Assembly (NCBI RefSeq): GCF_009026145.1
Contig: NZ_WBUE01000035.1
Location: 1-41,035, forward strand
Source: Hyphomicrobium sp.
Lineage (GTDB): Bacteria > Pseudomonadota > Alphaproteobacteria > Rhizobiales > Hyphomicrobiaceae
Length of the DNA: 41,035 nucleotides
Direction of reading: 5' to 3'
Each line of letters starts with the position of its first letter. Position 1 is the first letter of the stretch. A program made the position numbers and the translations under genes. Positions 27,343 through 36,160 of the stretch are shown here, one piece after another. Under the pieces are notes generated by a model that saw nothing but the letters and a program-made list of their open reading frames with translations, was not told the DNA's origin and did not search any database.

Positions 27343-28359
27343 TCACCTGCCGCGCTGCATGATCTCGCTGCCGAGGTCTTGCGGCGTCACTAGCCCCTCG
27401 ATTTGCGTGAGCCCGGGAAAGGTCTCGATGAGCCATTGACCGAGCCCGTTGATCGATCCGCCGAATAGAACCACCCCAAGCACGAGCAATGCGACACCAG
27501 CCAGAGTCTCGAAGCGCCTCGAAAGCGGGCTCGACGCATCAAAGGCATTCTCTATCCAGCGAACACCACCAAATACGATCAGGACACCCAGTAGCTGCAG
27601 CAGCAAACCAACGGTTCTGCCTGTTCCGAGACCCGGAACGTGCTCCAAGAGCCACTCACGAAGTGGACTTAGAGGTCCGTTGAGGAAGAGTAGTCCCGCA
27701 ACAAGAAGAATGATTCCCATCCCCGTCTCCACCTTGCCGAGGTGGCTGCGGAAGCGCTGCATGAAGGCGATGAACGGCTGTACGGCGACGGCGGCGAGTA
27801 TGAACGGGATGCCGAGGCCCAGCGAATAGACGAAGAGCAGCTTCACGCCCGTCGTCAGGCTGCCCTCGTTGGCGGCCAGCGCCAGCACCGTCGCCAGCAC
27901 CGGGCCGATGCACGGCGTCCACCCGAAGGCGAAAGCCAGCCCGATCAGGTAGGCGCCGACGTAGCTGACGCCGTGATGATGGGCATGGTGGTAGCGCGCC
28001 TCGCGATACAGCAGGGCGATGCGGAAGATGCCGAGGAAGTGCAGCCCGAACAGGATGATGACCAGACCGGCGATGATCTCCAGCTCGCGCTTGTAGGTCT
28101 GGATGAGCTGGCCGAACAGCGAGGCGCCGGCGCCGAGGCCGACGAACACGGTCGTAAATCCGAGCACGAACAGGACCGAGGCGGCGACCACGCGCCCCCA
28201 CACGTGCTTCGGCACGCCCTCCTCGGCCGCGAACTCGTCGATGGTGGTGCCGCCGAGGTAGCCGAGATAGGGCGGCACCAGCGGCAGCACGCACGGAGAG
28301 AGGAAGCTGACGAGCCCCGCGAGCGCCACGCCGAAATAGATCTGCAGATCACCCAACAT
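27343..28359 (-). CDS. ccdA: CcdA-like cytochrome c biogenesis protein with duplicated C-terminal tail
   Basis: A membrane protein that carries reducing power to the periplasm. Seen from ATG 28359: [19 protein letters not shown] with the first redox Cys (~23), [16 protein letters not shown] with the second (~150), and six hydrophobic segments. A His-rich loop (YHHAHHHG) lies between. CcdA proteins usually end after GLLFLNG...[13 protein letters not shown]; here the protein goes on for ~90 residues (338 in total) and repeats this unit as VLFGG...[16 protein letters not shown]. The added stretch has lower GC (30 of 60 at 27541-27600 against 44 of 60 at 27841-27900). The upstream in-frame start 28389 is possible but lacks support. 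It is in a run with pgk and thiD. Confidence 0.88.
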   Translation of the reverse strand: MLGDLQIYFGVALAGLVSFLSPCVLPLVPPYLGYLGGTTIDEFAAEEGVPKHVWGRVVAASVLFVLGFTTVFVGLGAGASLFGQLIQTYKRELEIIAGLVIILFGLHFLGIFRIALLYREARYHHAHHHGVSYVGAYLIGLAFAFGWTPCIGPVLATVLALAANEGSLTTGVKLLFVYSLGLGIPFILAAVAVQPFIAFMQRFRSHLGKVETGMGIILLVAGLLFLNGPLSPLREWLLEHVPGLGTGRTVGLLLQLLGVLIVFGGVRWIENAFDASSPLSRRFETLAGVALLVLGVVLFGGSINGLGQWLIETFPGLTQIEGLVTPQDLGSEIMQRGR

Positions 28360-28427
28360 GCACGCACTCTCAGCCGAGCCCGGACCCATACCCTACGCGA
28401 GGCACCGGTCAGAGGTTACAGCGTGTC

Positions 28428-29636
28428 TCAGGCTTGCGCGCGCACGAGCGCCGCTACCCCCGGAAGGTCCCGCCCCTCGAGCCATTCGAGGAAGGCGCCG
28501 CCCGCCGTCGACACGTAGGTGAAATCTTGGGTAACGCCGGCGGCATTCAAGGCGGCGACCGTATCGCCGCCGCCAGCCACCGTCGTCAGCCGGCCCTGCT
28601 TGGTCAGTTGCGCCGCCGCCCGGGCGAGCGCGAACGTGCCCTCACCGAAGGGGGCGATCTCGAAGGCGCCCAGCGGCCCGTTCCACAGCAGCGTGCGGCA
28701 CTCCTTCAACACATCGGTCATGTGCGCCACCGACCGCGGACCGACGTCGAGGATGAGTGCGTCGCTCGGCACGGCGAGCGTCGGCACGACGGCGTGCGCA
28801 ACGCCGCTCTTGAACTCGCGCGCGATCACCGCGTCCTCGGGCAGCACCACCGCGCAGCCGCGCGCCTTCGCCTCCGCCATGATCTCGCGCGCCGTGTCGA
28901 CGAAATCCGGCTCGGCCAGCGATTTGCCGATATCGACGCCGTGCGACATGAGGAACGTGTTGGCCATGCCGCCGCCGATGATCAGCTTGTCGACCTTGCT
29001 CAACAGATGCTTGAGGATCGGAATCTTGCTCGACACCTTGGCACCGCCGACCAGCGCCGCCGTCGGGCGTTGCGGGGCTTCAAGCACGGCGCGCAGGGCG
29101 CTGATCTCCTCCAGCATCAGGGGGCCGGCGTAGGCCGGCAGCACGTGCGCAAGGCCCTCGGTCGAGGCGTGTGCGCGGTGCGCCGCGGAGAAGGCGTCGT
29201 TGACGAACACATCGCCCGAGCGTGCGAGCGCGGTGACGAACGCCTCGTCGTTCTTCTCCTCGCCGGCATGGAAGCGCAGGTTTTCCAGAACCGCGATGTC
29301 GCCGGGGGCAAGGCGCGAGATGGCGTCCTCCGCCTTGTCGCCGATGCACGCATCGACGAACTGCACCGGCCGGCCGAGCAACTCGGCGAGCTTGGCGGCG
29401 ACCGGAGCGAGACTCATCGTCGGGTCAGGCCCTCCCTTGGGGCGCCCGAAATGCGAGATGACGACGACCCGCGCCTTGCGCGCCGAGAGGTCCTTGAGGC
29501 CAGCCAGAATCCGTTCGAGGCGCGTCGCGTCGGTCACCTTGCCGTCGGCCACCGGCACGTTGAGATCGGCGCGCACCAAGACGCGCTTGCCCGCGACGTC
29601 GGCGTCGGCGATCGACTTGAGATTGGTCAGATCCAT
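28428..29636 (-). CDS. pgk: Phosphoglycerate kinase
   Basis: Glycolytic enzyme interconverting 1,3-bisphosphoglycerate and 3-phosphoglycerate with ADP/ATP, also used in the Calvin cycle and gluconeogenesis. Seen: VLVRADLNVP and the substrate-binding HFGRPKG, NLRFHAGEEKND, FVNDAFSAAHRAHAS, ALVGGAKVSSK, IIGGGMANTFL, and the C-terminal WNGPLGAFE with the nucleotide loop GGGDTVAAL followed by STAGGAFLEWLEG. Length 402 is standard. It begins 10 bp after the transketolase stop and is followed 68 bp later by the ccdA-like gene. The gap gene that usually stands between tkt and pgk in related genomes is absent. Confidence 0.97.
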   Translation of the reverse strand: MDLTNLKSIADADVAGKRVLVRADLNVPVADGKVTDATRLERILAGLKDLSARKARVVVISHFGRPKGGPDPTMSLAPVAAKLAELLGRPVQFVDACIGDKAEDAISRLAPGDIAVLENLRFHAGEEKNDEAFVTALARSGDVFVNDAFSAAHRAHASTEGLAHVLPAYAGPLMLEEISALRAVLEAPQRPTAALVGGAKVSSKIPILKHLLSKVDKLIIGGGMANTFLMSHGVDIGKSLAEPDFVDTAREIMAEAKARGCAVVLPEDAVIAREFKSGVAHAVVPTLAVPSDALILDVGPRSVAHMTDVLKECRTLLWNGPLGAFEIAPFGEGTFALARAAAQLTKQGRLTTVAGGGDTVAALNAAGVTQDFTYVSTAGGAFLEWLEGRDLPGVAALVRAQA

Positions 29637-29646
29637 GCGCCGCCGC

Positions 29647-31662
29647 TCACTTCTTGACGAGGCTGCGCGCTGCCTCGGCGACGGCCGCGGCGGTCAAGCC
29701 GAAGTGCGCATAAAGCTTTGACGCCGGCGCCGAGGCGCCGAAATCGCTGAGGCCGACGAAGCGACCGTTGTCGCCGATCCACTCGTGCCAGCATTGCGCG
29801 ACACCGGCCTCCACGGCGACGCGCGGCTTGTCTCCCAGCACCTGGGCGCGGTAGCCCTCCGGCTGGGCGCGGAACAACTCCATCGACGGCATGGAGACGA
29901 CCGCGGCACGGATGCCCTCACTGGCCAGCGTCTTGGCCGCCTCGACGGCGAGCACCAGCTCCGAGCCGGTGCCGATCAAGGTGACATCACGATCGCCTTC
30001 CGGCTCGCTCAGCACGTAGGCGCCCTTGGCGCTCAAGTTCTCCGACGACGGCGTCTTGCGCAGGTTCTCCACCGCCTGGCGCGACAGGGCCAGCACCGAC
30101 GGGTTGGCATCGTGCTGCACGGCGATCTCCCAGCACTCGGCCGTCTCCAGTCCTTCGGCCGGCCGCATGACGAGCAGGTGCGGAATAGCGCGCAGCGCCG
30201 CGAGGTGCTCGATCGGCTGATGCGTCGGGCCGTCCTCGCCGAGGCCGATTGAATCGTGCGTCATCACGTAGACGACGCGCTGACGCATCAGCGCCGACAG
30301 GCGGATCGAGGCGCGGCAGTAGTCGGTGAAGACGAGGAACGTGCCCCCGTAGGGGATGAGGCCGCCGGACAGTGCGATGCCGTTCATGGCCGCCGCCATG
30401 CCGTGCTCGCGCACGCCGTAGTGGATGTAGTTGCCGGCGAAGCTGCCCTTGCCCACGGGCACGTGATCCTTGGTGCGCGTGCCGTTGGAGCCGGTGAGGT
30501 CGGCGGAGCCGCCGATCAGCTCCGGCAGCACCGGCAAGAGGTGCTCGAGCGTCAGTTGCGACCACACGCGGGTGGCGCGCTTGGCCTCGTCGGTGGCAAA
30601 CGCCGTCTTGGCGGCGCCGACCGCCTTCGACACGTCCGCGAGGCGTGCCGATGCGGCGGGATTGGCGAGCGCGGCGGCGACGTGCGGACCCGCCTGCGCC
30701 ACACGCTGCTTCCAGCTCGCGCGCTCCTTGGCGCCGTGCTGGCCGACGGCGCGCCAGGCGAGCAGCACCGGCTCGGGCATGTCGAACGGATCATGCGGCC
30801 ACACGAGCTTCTCGCGCGTACCTTTGATCTCCTCCTCGCCCAGCGGCTCGCCGTGCGTCGACGCCTTGCCGGCCTTGGTCGGGGCGCCATAGCCGATGGT
30901 GGTCTTGCAGGCGATCAGCCACGGCTTGGAGGAATTGGCGCGCGCGTTCGCCAGCGCCGCCGAGATCGCTTCGGGATCGTGTCCGTCGATGGCCACCGCG
31001 TTCCACCCGGAAGCCTTGAAGCGCGCCACCTGGTCGTCGGTCACCGTCAGGCTGGTCGGCCCGTCGATGGAGATGCCGTTGTCGTCGAACAGCACGATGA
31101 GCTTGCCGAGCCCGAGATGCCCGGCGAGCGATATCGCCTCGTGGCTGATGCCCTCCATGAGGCAGCCGTCGCCGGCGATGACATAGGTATGGTGATCGAT
31201 GATGTCGTCGCCGAGCCGCGCGTTGAGCAAGCGCTCGGACAGCGCCATGCCGACCGCGTTGGCGAGCCCCTGCCCCAGCGGACCCGTCGTCGTCTCGATG
31301 CCGGCGGCGTGGCCGTGCTCGGGATGGCCGGCGGTCTTGGCGCCGAGCTGGCGAAAGCGCTTCAGCTCGCTGATCTCCATGCCCGGATAGCCGGTCAGAT
31401 AGAGCAATGCGTAGAGCAGCATGGAGCCGTGGCCGGCCGACAGCACGAAGCGGTCACGGTTCGGCCAGTTCGGGTCGGCGGCGTCGAAGCGTAGCGCCTC
31501 GCGAAACAGCACCGTGGCCACGTCCGCCATGCCCATGGGCATCCCCGGGTGGCCGGATTTTGCCGCCTGCACGGCATCCATGGCCAGCGCCCGGATGGCG
31601 TTCGCCATGTCGCTGTGGGCGACGGCTTTCGCCTCGGTGATGGTCTCGCGCGCCTCGGTCAT
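29647..31662 (-). CDS. tkt: Transketolase
   Basis: A thiamine-diphosphate enzyme moving two-carbon units between sugar phosphates in the pentose phosphate and Calvin pathways. Seen: MANAIRALAMDAVQAAKSGHPGMPMGMAD, the TPP motif GDGCLMEGISHEAISLAGHLGLGKLIVLFDDN, the middle domain with SADLTGSNGT and YGVREHGMAAAMNGIALSGG, DSIGLGEDGPTHQPIEHLA, and the C-terminal GTGSELVLAVEAA. The start is MTEARETI at 31662, with AGGGA upstream; an in-frame ATG at 31719 adds an arginine-rich leader. Length 671 fits. ThiD, which makes a precursor of its cofactor, lies three genes downstream in the same run. Confidence 0.96.
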   Translation of the reverse strand: MTEARETITEAKAVAHSDMANAIRALAMDAVQAAKSGHPGMPMGMADVATVLFREALRFDAADPNWPNRDRFVLSAGHGSMLLYALLYLTGYPGMEISELKRFRQLGAKTAGHPEHGHAAGIETTTGPLGQGLANAVGMALSERLLNARLGDDIIDHHTYVIAGDGCLMEGISHEAISLAGHLGLGKLIVLFDDNGISIDGPTSLTVTDDQVARFKASGWNAVAIDGHDPEAISAALANARANSSKPWLIACKTTIGYGAPTKAGKASTHGEPLGEEEIKGTREKLVWPHDPFDMPEPVLLAWRAVGQHGAKERASWKQRVAQAGPHVAAALANPAASARLADVSKAVGAAKTAFATDEAKRATRVWSQLTLEHLLPVLPELIGGSADLTGSNGTRTKDHVPVGKGSFAGNYIHYGVREHGMAAAMNGIALSGGLIPYGGTFLVFTDYCRASIRLSALMRQRVVYVMTHDSIGLGEDGPTHQPIEHLAALRAIPHLLVMRPAEGLETAECWEIAVQHDANPSVLALSRQAVENLRKTPSSENLSAKGAYVLSEPEGDRDVTLIGTGSELVLAVEAAKTLASEGIRAAVVSMPSMELFRAQPEGYRAQVLGDKPRVAVEAGVAQCWHEWIGDNGRFVGLSDFGASAPASKLYAHFGLTAAAVAEAARSLVKK

Positions 31663-31782
31663 CGATCTGTCCCTGCCTGGCCCGCGGCTATACCCCGGGC
31701 TCCGCCTTGCGTCAGGCACGTTTAGCGAGGCGGCCGCCCCCCGTCCATGCCTTGCGCCCCGAAAGCGGTGATGGAGTTGGCC

Positions 31783-32688
31783 TCAATCCACACGCGCGGC
31801 GAGGAATTCATCGAGCTCGGCGCGCGTTGGCAGGCCCGCCCGGGCCCCCAGCCGGCGGCATTTTAGGGCCGCGGCCGCCGCGGCAATGCGCGCGCATTCT
31901 GCCGGCGGGCGCCCGTTGGCGAGTGCCCAGGCAAAGGCGCCGTGGAAGGCATCGCCGGCACCGGTCGTGTCGACGATCTCGACCGCAAATGCCGGCTGGT
32001 GTCCGGCGGCGCCACTCTGCGACAGCCACGAATACCCGCCCGCGCCACGCGTGACGCCGGCGTGGCGCACGCCAGCGGCCAGCACGCGAGCGAGTTGCCC
32101 GCGCTCATCGAGCGCGGGCGCGAAAGCGTCGAGGGCTGGACCCGAGAATATCGCGTAGTCAGCGAGACAGAGAAATTCGGCCAGCATGCCACCGCCGCCG
32201 AGGTCGGCGTCGAGCAGGGTCGGCACGCCCTGCGCCCGCGCCTCGATGAAGGCCTCGCGCGTGCCTTCGACCCAGCGCAGATCGCTGAGCACGGCCGCGG
32301 CACCCGCAATGCGGGCGAGCGGCAGCCAGCTCGCATCCATCGGCATGGCATGGTCGCGCTCGCCGACGATCAGCCGCTCGCCGGCCCTGTCGACGATCAC
32401 CGCCGAGGTCGAGGAGCGCGCATGCTCGAAGGTGCGCACGAACTGCGTGTCTACACCGTCCGCCTGCAAGAACTTGTGAATGCGCTCGCCGGCGCTGTCG
32501 CCACCCGTGCGGCTCCACAGCTCCACCTCGCCGCCGAGCCGGGCGATGGTGGCGGCCGCATTCGCCGCCATGCCGCCGCCGCTCTCCAGATGCTCCAGCG
32601 AGCGGACTTTCGTCGGCGCGGGCGGGAACGCCTCGATGCGATAGACGTAGTCCAGCGCCGCGTGACCGACGCAGATGATCGGCTTCAC
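31783..32688 (-). CDS. PfkB family carbohydrate kinase
   Basis: A ribokinase-superfamily sugar kinase, 301 residues. Seen: N-terminal ICVGHAALDYVYRI, the substrate-binding GGGMAANAAATIARLGGEVELWSRTGGD, and the ATP/anion-hole motif DTTGAGDAFHGAF (240-252) with catalytic Asp246. The exact sugar is not readable; relatives phosphorylate ribose, fructose, ketohexoses or nucleosides. It starts with GTG at 32688, overlapping the antiporter stop by four bases (GTGA), so it is translationally coupled to it. Transketolase follows after 120 bp. The glycolytic neighbours suggest a feed of sugar phosphates into the same pathway (inference). Confidence 0.88.
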   Translation of the reverse strand: MKPIICVGHAALDYVYRIEAFPPAPTKVRSLEHLESGGGMAANAAATIARLGGEVELWSRTGGDSAGERIHKFLQADGVDTQFVRTFEHARSSTSAVIVDRAGERLIVGERDHAMPMDASWLPLARIAGAAAVLSDLRWVEGTREAFIEARAQGVPTLLDADLGGGGMLAEFLCLADYAIFSGPALDAFAPALDERGQLARVLAAGVRHAGVTRGAGGYSWLSQSGAAGHQPAFAVEIVDTTGAGDAFHGAFAWALANGRPPAECARIAAAAAALKCRRLGARAGLPTRAELDEFLAARVD

Positions 32689-34517
32689 CGGGAAGCCTCC
32701 TCCGCTTGCGCGACCTCCCGCAGACGCGCTTCCTCGGCGGCGTCCTCCTCGAAGAGCTTTTCCAGGGTCTTTACGTCTGAGCGGGCTCGCTCGCGCAGCT
32801 TATCGAGATCGCTGGCCAGCTTGTAGTCCTCGATCAGGCGCCGCTCGTCGTGGGTGCGGAAGGTGTGGATGATGCGGCCTGCCTCGCGTTCGGAGACGCT
32901 CAGCCCTTTCAGGAGCTGCTTGGTGATATCGAGCGAGGACAGGAACGTTGCGCGCTGCAGGTAGGTGACGCCAAGGTCGAGCAGGCGGTGGGCATGGGCG
33001 CGGTTGCGGGCGCGGGCATAAATCGGCAGGTCCGGATACTTCGAACGTACGAGTTCGGCGGTGCGCATCGAAGCTTCGACGTCGTCGATGGCCAGCACGA
33101 AGGCCCGGGCGGCGTGCGCATCCGCCGCTTCGAGGATCTCCGGCCGGCTGGCGTCGCCGTAGAACGCCTGGGCGCCGAAGCGGCGCACGAACTCGACCTG
33201 CTCGGCGCTGATGTCGAGCGCGGTGAACGGAATGCGCTTGGCGGTGAGGATGCGGGCGACGATCTGCCCGACGCGGCCGAAGCCGGCGATGATGACATGG
33301 CCATCGTTGGCGGGCGGGATTTCATAGGCCGGCGCCGGTCCCTTGCGACGGCGTGACAGCAGGCTCTCGATCTTCAAGAGGATCGGCGTCGCCGCCATCG
33401 ACAGCGTGACGATGACCGTCAAGAGCTCGGTGTTTTCGCTGGTGAGCGCCCCCGCGGCGTAGCCGACCGTGAACAAGACGAAGGCGAATTCGCCGCCCTG
33501 CGACAGCGCGATGCCGAGCCGCCGCGCGGGTCCTGGCTCCAAGCCCTGCCAGCGCCCCAGCACATAGAGGATCACCGCCTTCACCGCGATCAGACCGGCG
33601 ACCAGCGTCAGGATGATGACCGGCGCGTCGAGCAACAGCCGCACGTCGATGGTCATGCCGATGGCGGTGAAGAACAGGCCGAGCAGCAAGCCCTCGAACG
33701 GCTGAATGTCGGCCTCGAGCTGATGCCGGTAGGAGGATTCCGCCAGCAGCGCGCCGGCGATGAAGGCGCCGAGCGAAGCCGAAAGGCCCGCCTGCTGCAT
33801 GATGATCGTCACGCCGACGACGGTCAGCAGCGCTGCCGCCGTCATGGCCTCCTTCACCCGCGTGAGCGCCACGAGCCGCAACAAATAGTCGAGCACGAAG
33901 TGGCCGACGATCACCACCGCCGCGATGAGACCGAGGCCCTTCAGGACCGAGACGATGTCCATCTCCGGCGTCGCTGCCGCCGTCGCCACCGCCGTGGTGG
34001 CGAACAGTGGTGCAAAGGCGAGAAGCGGAATGGCCGCGAGGTCCTGGAACAGCAGCACCGAGAACCCGAGCCGTCCGTGGCGCGTATTGAGATCGCCGGT
34101 CTCCTCCATCACCTGCAGGGCGAGGGCGGTCGACGACAGGGCCAGCGCCAGGCCGGCGAAAATCGCCGTCTGCCAGGAGAAGCCGACCAACAGCCCGATC
34201 CCCGCTAGCACCGCGCCGGTGAGAATGACCTGCTCGCTGCCGAGCGCGAACACGGCGTTGCGCATCGACCATAGGCGCTTGGGGCGCAGCTCGAGCCCAA
34301 TGAGGAACAGCAACAGGACGATGCCGAATTCGGCGAAGTGCAGGATTTCTTTCGCCTTGTAGTCGGAGAACGACCAGCCGATCGTGTTGGGGCCGAGCAT
34401 CATGCCGACGACGAGGTAGCCGAGCACCTCGCTGATGCCGAGCCAGCGCGCTAACGGCCCGGCGATGGCGAGCGCGGCGAGCAGTATCGCGATTTCGTTC
34501 AGTGAAACGCCGACCAT
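32685..34517 (-). CDS. CPA2-family cation:proton antiporter with TrkA-N domain (KefB/KefC-like)
   Basis: Inner-membrane monovalent cation antiporter or glutathione-gated K+ efflux protein. Seen: ~12 hydrophobic helices over residues 1-385 with the CPA2 marks LGYLVVGMMLGP, LLFLIGLELRP, ALSSTALALQV and FQDLAAIPLL (155-165); then a cytosolic RCK/TrkA-N domain from ~405 with the dinucleotide loop GFGRVGQ (412-418) and a C-terminal charged tail (560-610, predicted helical, Glu/Arg rich). Length 610 fits KefB/KefC. It is the first gene of the leftward run, and its promoter must lie in the divergent region with the CtrA-type boxes. Whether it carries K+ or Na+ is not visible. Confidence 0.92.
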   Translation of the reverse strand: MVGVSLNEIAILLAALAIAGPLARWLGISEVLGYLVVGMMLGPNTIGWSFSDYKAKEILHFAEFGIVLLLFLIGLELRPKRLWSMRNAVFALGSEQVILTGAVLAGIGLLVGFSWQTAIFAGLALALSSTALALQVMEETGDLNTRHGRLGFSVLLFQDLAAIPLLAFAPLFATTAVATAAATPEMDIVSVLKGLGLIAAVVIVGHFVLDYLLRLVALTRVKEAMTAAALLTVVGVTIIMQQAGLSASLGAFIAGALLAESSYRHQLEADIQPFEGLLLGLFFTAIGMTIDVRLLLDAPVIILTLVAGLIAVKAVILYVLGRWQGLEPGPARRLGIALSQGGEFAFVLFTVGYAAGALTSENTELLTVIVTLSMAATPILLKIESLLSRRRKGPAPAYEIPPANDGHVIIAGFGRVGQIVARILTAKRIPFTALDISAEQVEFVRRFGAQAFYGDASRPEILEAADAHAARAFVLAIDDVEASMRTAELVRSKYPDLPIYARARNRAHAHRLLDLGVTYLQRATFLSSLDITKQLLKGLSVSEREAGRIIHTFRTHDERRLIEDYKLASDLDKLRERARSDVKTLEKLFEEDAAEEARLREVAQAEEASR

Positions 34518-34906
34518 TCCCCGTTCATCCCCTCACCCGAACCCTGCGCCCATCGCAATGCCAACTTAAGCGCCCGAAGCGCGCATCGTTAGGCCTACGT
34601 CTAACATGGACGTGAGCTACGTCGCCGCTGGCAAACGGCGAAAAGCGAGGCACCCGGTCGGCGGCGGACGATCGTGGACGTGCGCCTCGTCGAAGCGACA
34701 GGAATCTGCGATACTGGTGCGCCGGCGCGATTTGATTGGCGGAGCAGAGCTTTCGCCGAATCGGCGCGCTTAACCGACGCGTAACCTTAACGTCGCGTTA
34801 AGGGCTCTTTCCATACGATGAACGCGTCGGCCGATCGTCCGCGTCACGGCTCGGACAGGCGGCGCGATCGATGTGCAAGCAGCTTTCACGATAGGGGGGT
34901 CGCGCG
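34518..34906. other. Divergent promoter region, antiporter / small membrane protein
   Basis: About 390 bases with no gene on either strand. It contains the two CtrA-type boxes at 34770-34803 and a GGGGGG run (34893-34898) that serves as ribosome site for the gene at 34907. Confidence 0.6.
34770..34803 (+). promoter_or_regulatory. Double CtrA-type box
   Basis: The CtrA consensus is TTAA-N7-TTAAC. Box 1 is TTAA-CCGACGC-GTAAC (34770-34785, one mismatch). Box 2 is TTAA-CGTCGCG-TTAA (34787-34801), set inside a longer palindrome CCTTAACG-TCG-CGTTAAGG (34785-34803). They lie ~105 bases before the gene at 34907 and ~270 bases before the antiporter start. CtrA control is inferred from the match alone. 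Confidence 0.6.
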
Positions 34907-35146
34907 ATGTCTTTCGATCTCGTCATGCGTACGCTGGGGGTGCTCACGTGCCTCTATACCGTCGCCTACTTCGTCACCACGATGAGCGTCGCCGCACTCA
35001 ACGGCGTCACCTATAACTCCGGGCCGATGTGCGGCCAGAGCGGATGCGTCACCGTCGCCAGCAAGCAGCAGTCGGGGCCGCGCTACGCGTTCGCGACCGA
35101 CGACGCGCCGCTGTGGACGGCGGCCTCGTTCCTACCCATCGACTGA
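34907..35146 (+). CDS. Small membrane or secreted protein, unknown, behind CtrA-type boxes
   Basis: 79 residues. The N-terminus MSFDLVMRTLGVLTCLYTVAYFVTTMSVAAL is one hydrophobic helix (signal anchor or signal peptide), followed by a short exposed part with two Cys in a CGQSGC spacing and ending LPID. The start ATG 34907 has a GGGGGG run ~9 bases upstream. A terminator follows at 35180. Promoter boxes, ribosome site and terminator together argue for a real monocistronic gene. I recognise no family; the CxxxxC pair could form a disulfide or bind metal. Confidence 0.65.
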   Translation: MSFDLVMRTLGVLTCLYTVAYFVTTMSVAALNGVTYNSGPMCGQSGCVTVASKQQSGPRYAFATDDAPLWTAASFLPID

Positions 35147-35177
35147 TCGGAAAAAACCGCCCAACCGGCCAGGACTT

Positions 35178-36053
35178 TCAGGAGCGCGTGCCCTTGGCTG
35201 CGCTCCTTTGTTTTTTGATGAGCTCGTCGATAGCCATCAGCTCCGACATGAGCGGGCCGAAATCCTTGAGCGGCACCATGTTGGGTCCGTCGGAAGGTGC
35301 GCGGTCGGGATCCTCGTGCGTCTCGATGAAGACGCCGGCGATGCCCACGGCCACTGCCGCGCGGGCCAGCACCGGCACGAAGCGCCGGTCGCCGCCCGAA
35401 CTCGTTCCCTGCCCGCCCGGCTGTTGCACCGAGTGCGTGGCATCGAAGATGACCGGGCAGCCCGTCTCGGCCATGATCGGCAGGCCGCGCATGTCGACGA
35501 CGAGCGTGTTGTAGCCGAATGAGGAGCCGCGCTCGGTCAGCAGCACGTTGGGGTTGCCCGACCCGACGATCTTGGCGACGACGTTCTTCATGTCCCAGGG
35601 CGCTAGGAACTGCCCCTTCTTCACCTTCACGACGCGCCCCGTCTTGGCCGCGGCGATAAGTAGGTCCGTCTGTCGGCATAGGAAGGCGGGGATTTGCAGC
35701 ACGTCGACGACCGGAGCAACGAGCGCGCATTGCGCGGCGTCGTGGATGTCGGTGACGACCGGCAGACCCAGCGTTCCACGGATCTCGGCGAACACCGGCA
35801 GCGCTGCTTCCAGCCCAATGCCGCGCTTGCCCGACAGCGAGGTGCGGTTGGCCTTGTCGAACGAGGATTTGTAGACGAGGCCGAAGCCCAGCTTCGCCGC
35901 CGCCTCTTTCAGCGCCGCCGCCATCTCGAGGGCGTGGGCGCGGCTCTCCATCTGGCACGGCCCGGCGAACACCATGAGGCGGGCATCGTTCGCCACCTCG
36001 ATGCCGCCGATGTCGACGCGCGCATTGGGCTTTAAGGGGTCATGCTTGGTCAT
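35178..36053 (-). CDS. kdsA: 3-deoxy-8-phosphooctulonate (KDO-8-P) synthase
   Basis: Condenses PEP with arabinose-5-phosphate to KDO-8-P, the first committed step to the inner-core sugar of LPS. Seen: LMVFAGPCQMES (PEP/strand 1), KSSFDKANRTS, the TDIHD strand, LQIPAFLCRQTDLL, KKGQFLAPWDM, TERGSSFGYNTLVVDMRGLPIM, FDATHSVQQPGG and FIETHEDPDRAPSDGPNM. The Asn in KSSFDKANR and Cys in the AGPCQ motif, as in KdsA rather than DAHP synthases. Length 291 is usual. In many relatives kdsA directly follows pyrG; here a GlsB-type gene, PII and an ACP-like gene come between. The 3' end doubles as the stem of the opposing terminator. Confidence 0.95.
   Translation of the reverse strand: MTKHDPLKPNARVDIGGIEVANDARLMVFAGPCQMESRAHALEMAAALKEAAAKLGFGLVYKSSFDKANRTSLSGKRGIGLEAALPVFAEIRGTLGLPVVTDIHDAAQCALVAPVVDVLQIPAFLCRQTDLLIAAAKTGRVVKVKKGQFLAPWDMKNVVAKIVGSGNPNVLLTERGSSFGYNTLVVDMRGLPIMAETGCPVIFDATHSVQQPGGQGTSSGGDRRFVPVLARAAVAVGIAGVFIETHEDPDRAPSDGPNMVPLKDFGPLMSELMAIDELIKKQRSAAKGTRS
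35180..35216 (+). terminator. Terminator of the small membrane gene, inside the kdsA 3' end
   Basis: Stem AGGAGCGC / GCGCTCCT (35180-35187 and 35200-35207), followed by TTGTTTTTT. On the plus strand it ends the gene at 34907; the same bases encode the last residues of KdsA on the minus strand. Confidence 0.75.
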
Positions 36054-36160
36054 GGCGGTTCTATATCACGGCCCTTGGGCGCCGGTCGCAACAAGCGCCG
36101 CTAACGCAAATGGCCGCGCCCCAGAACGGCGCGGCCACCGCAAATTTCCCCGATCCGGCG

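Noticed and set aside
29647..31662. Possibility that this is 1-deoxyxylulose-5-phosphate synthase instead of transketolase
   Set aside because: Length, SGHPGMPMGMAD and the YGVREHGMAAAMNG block are those of transketolase.
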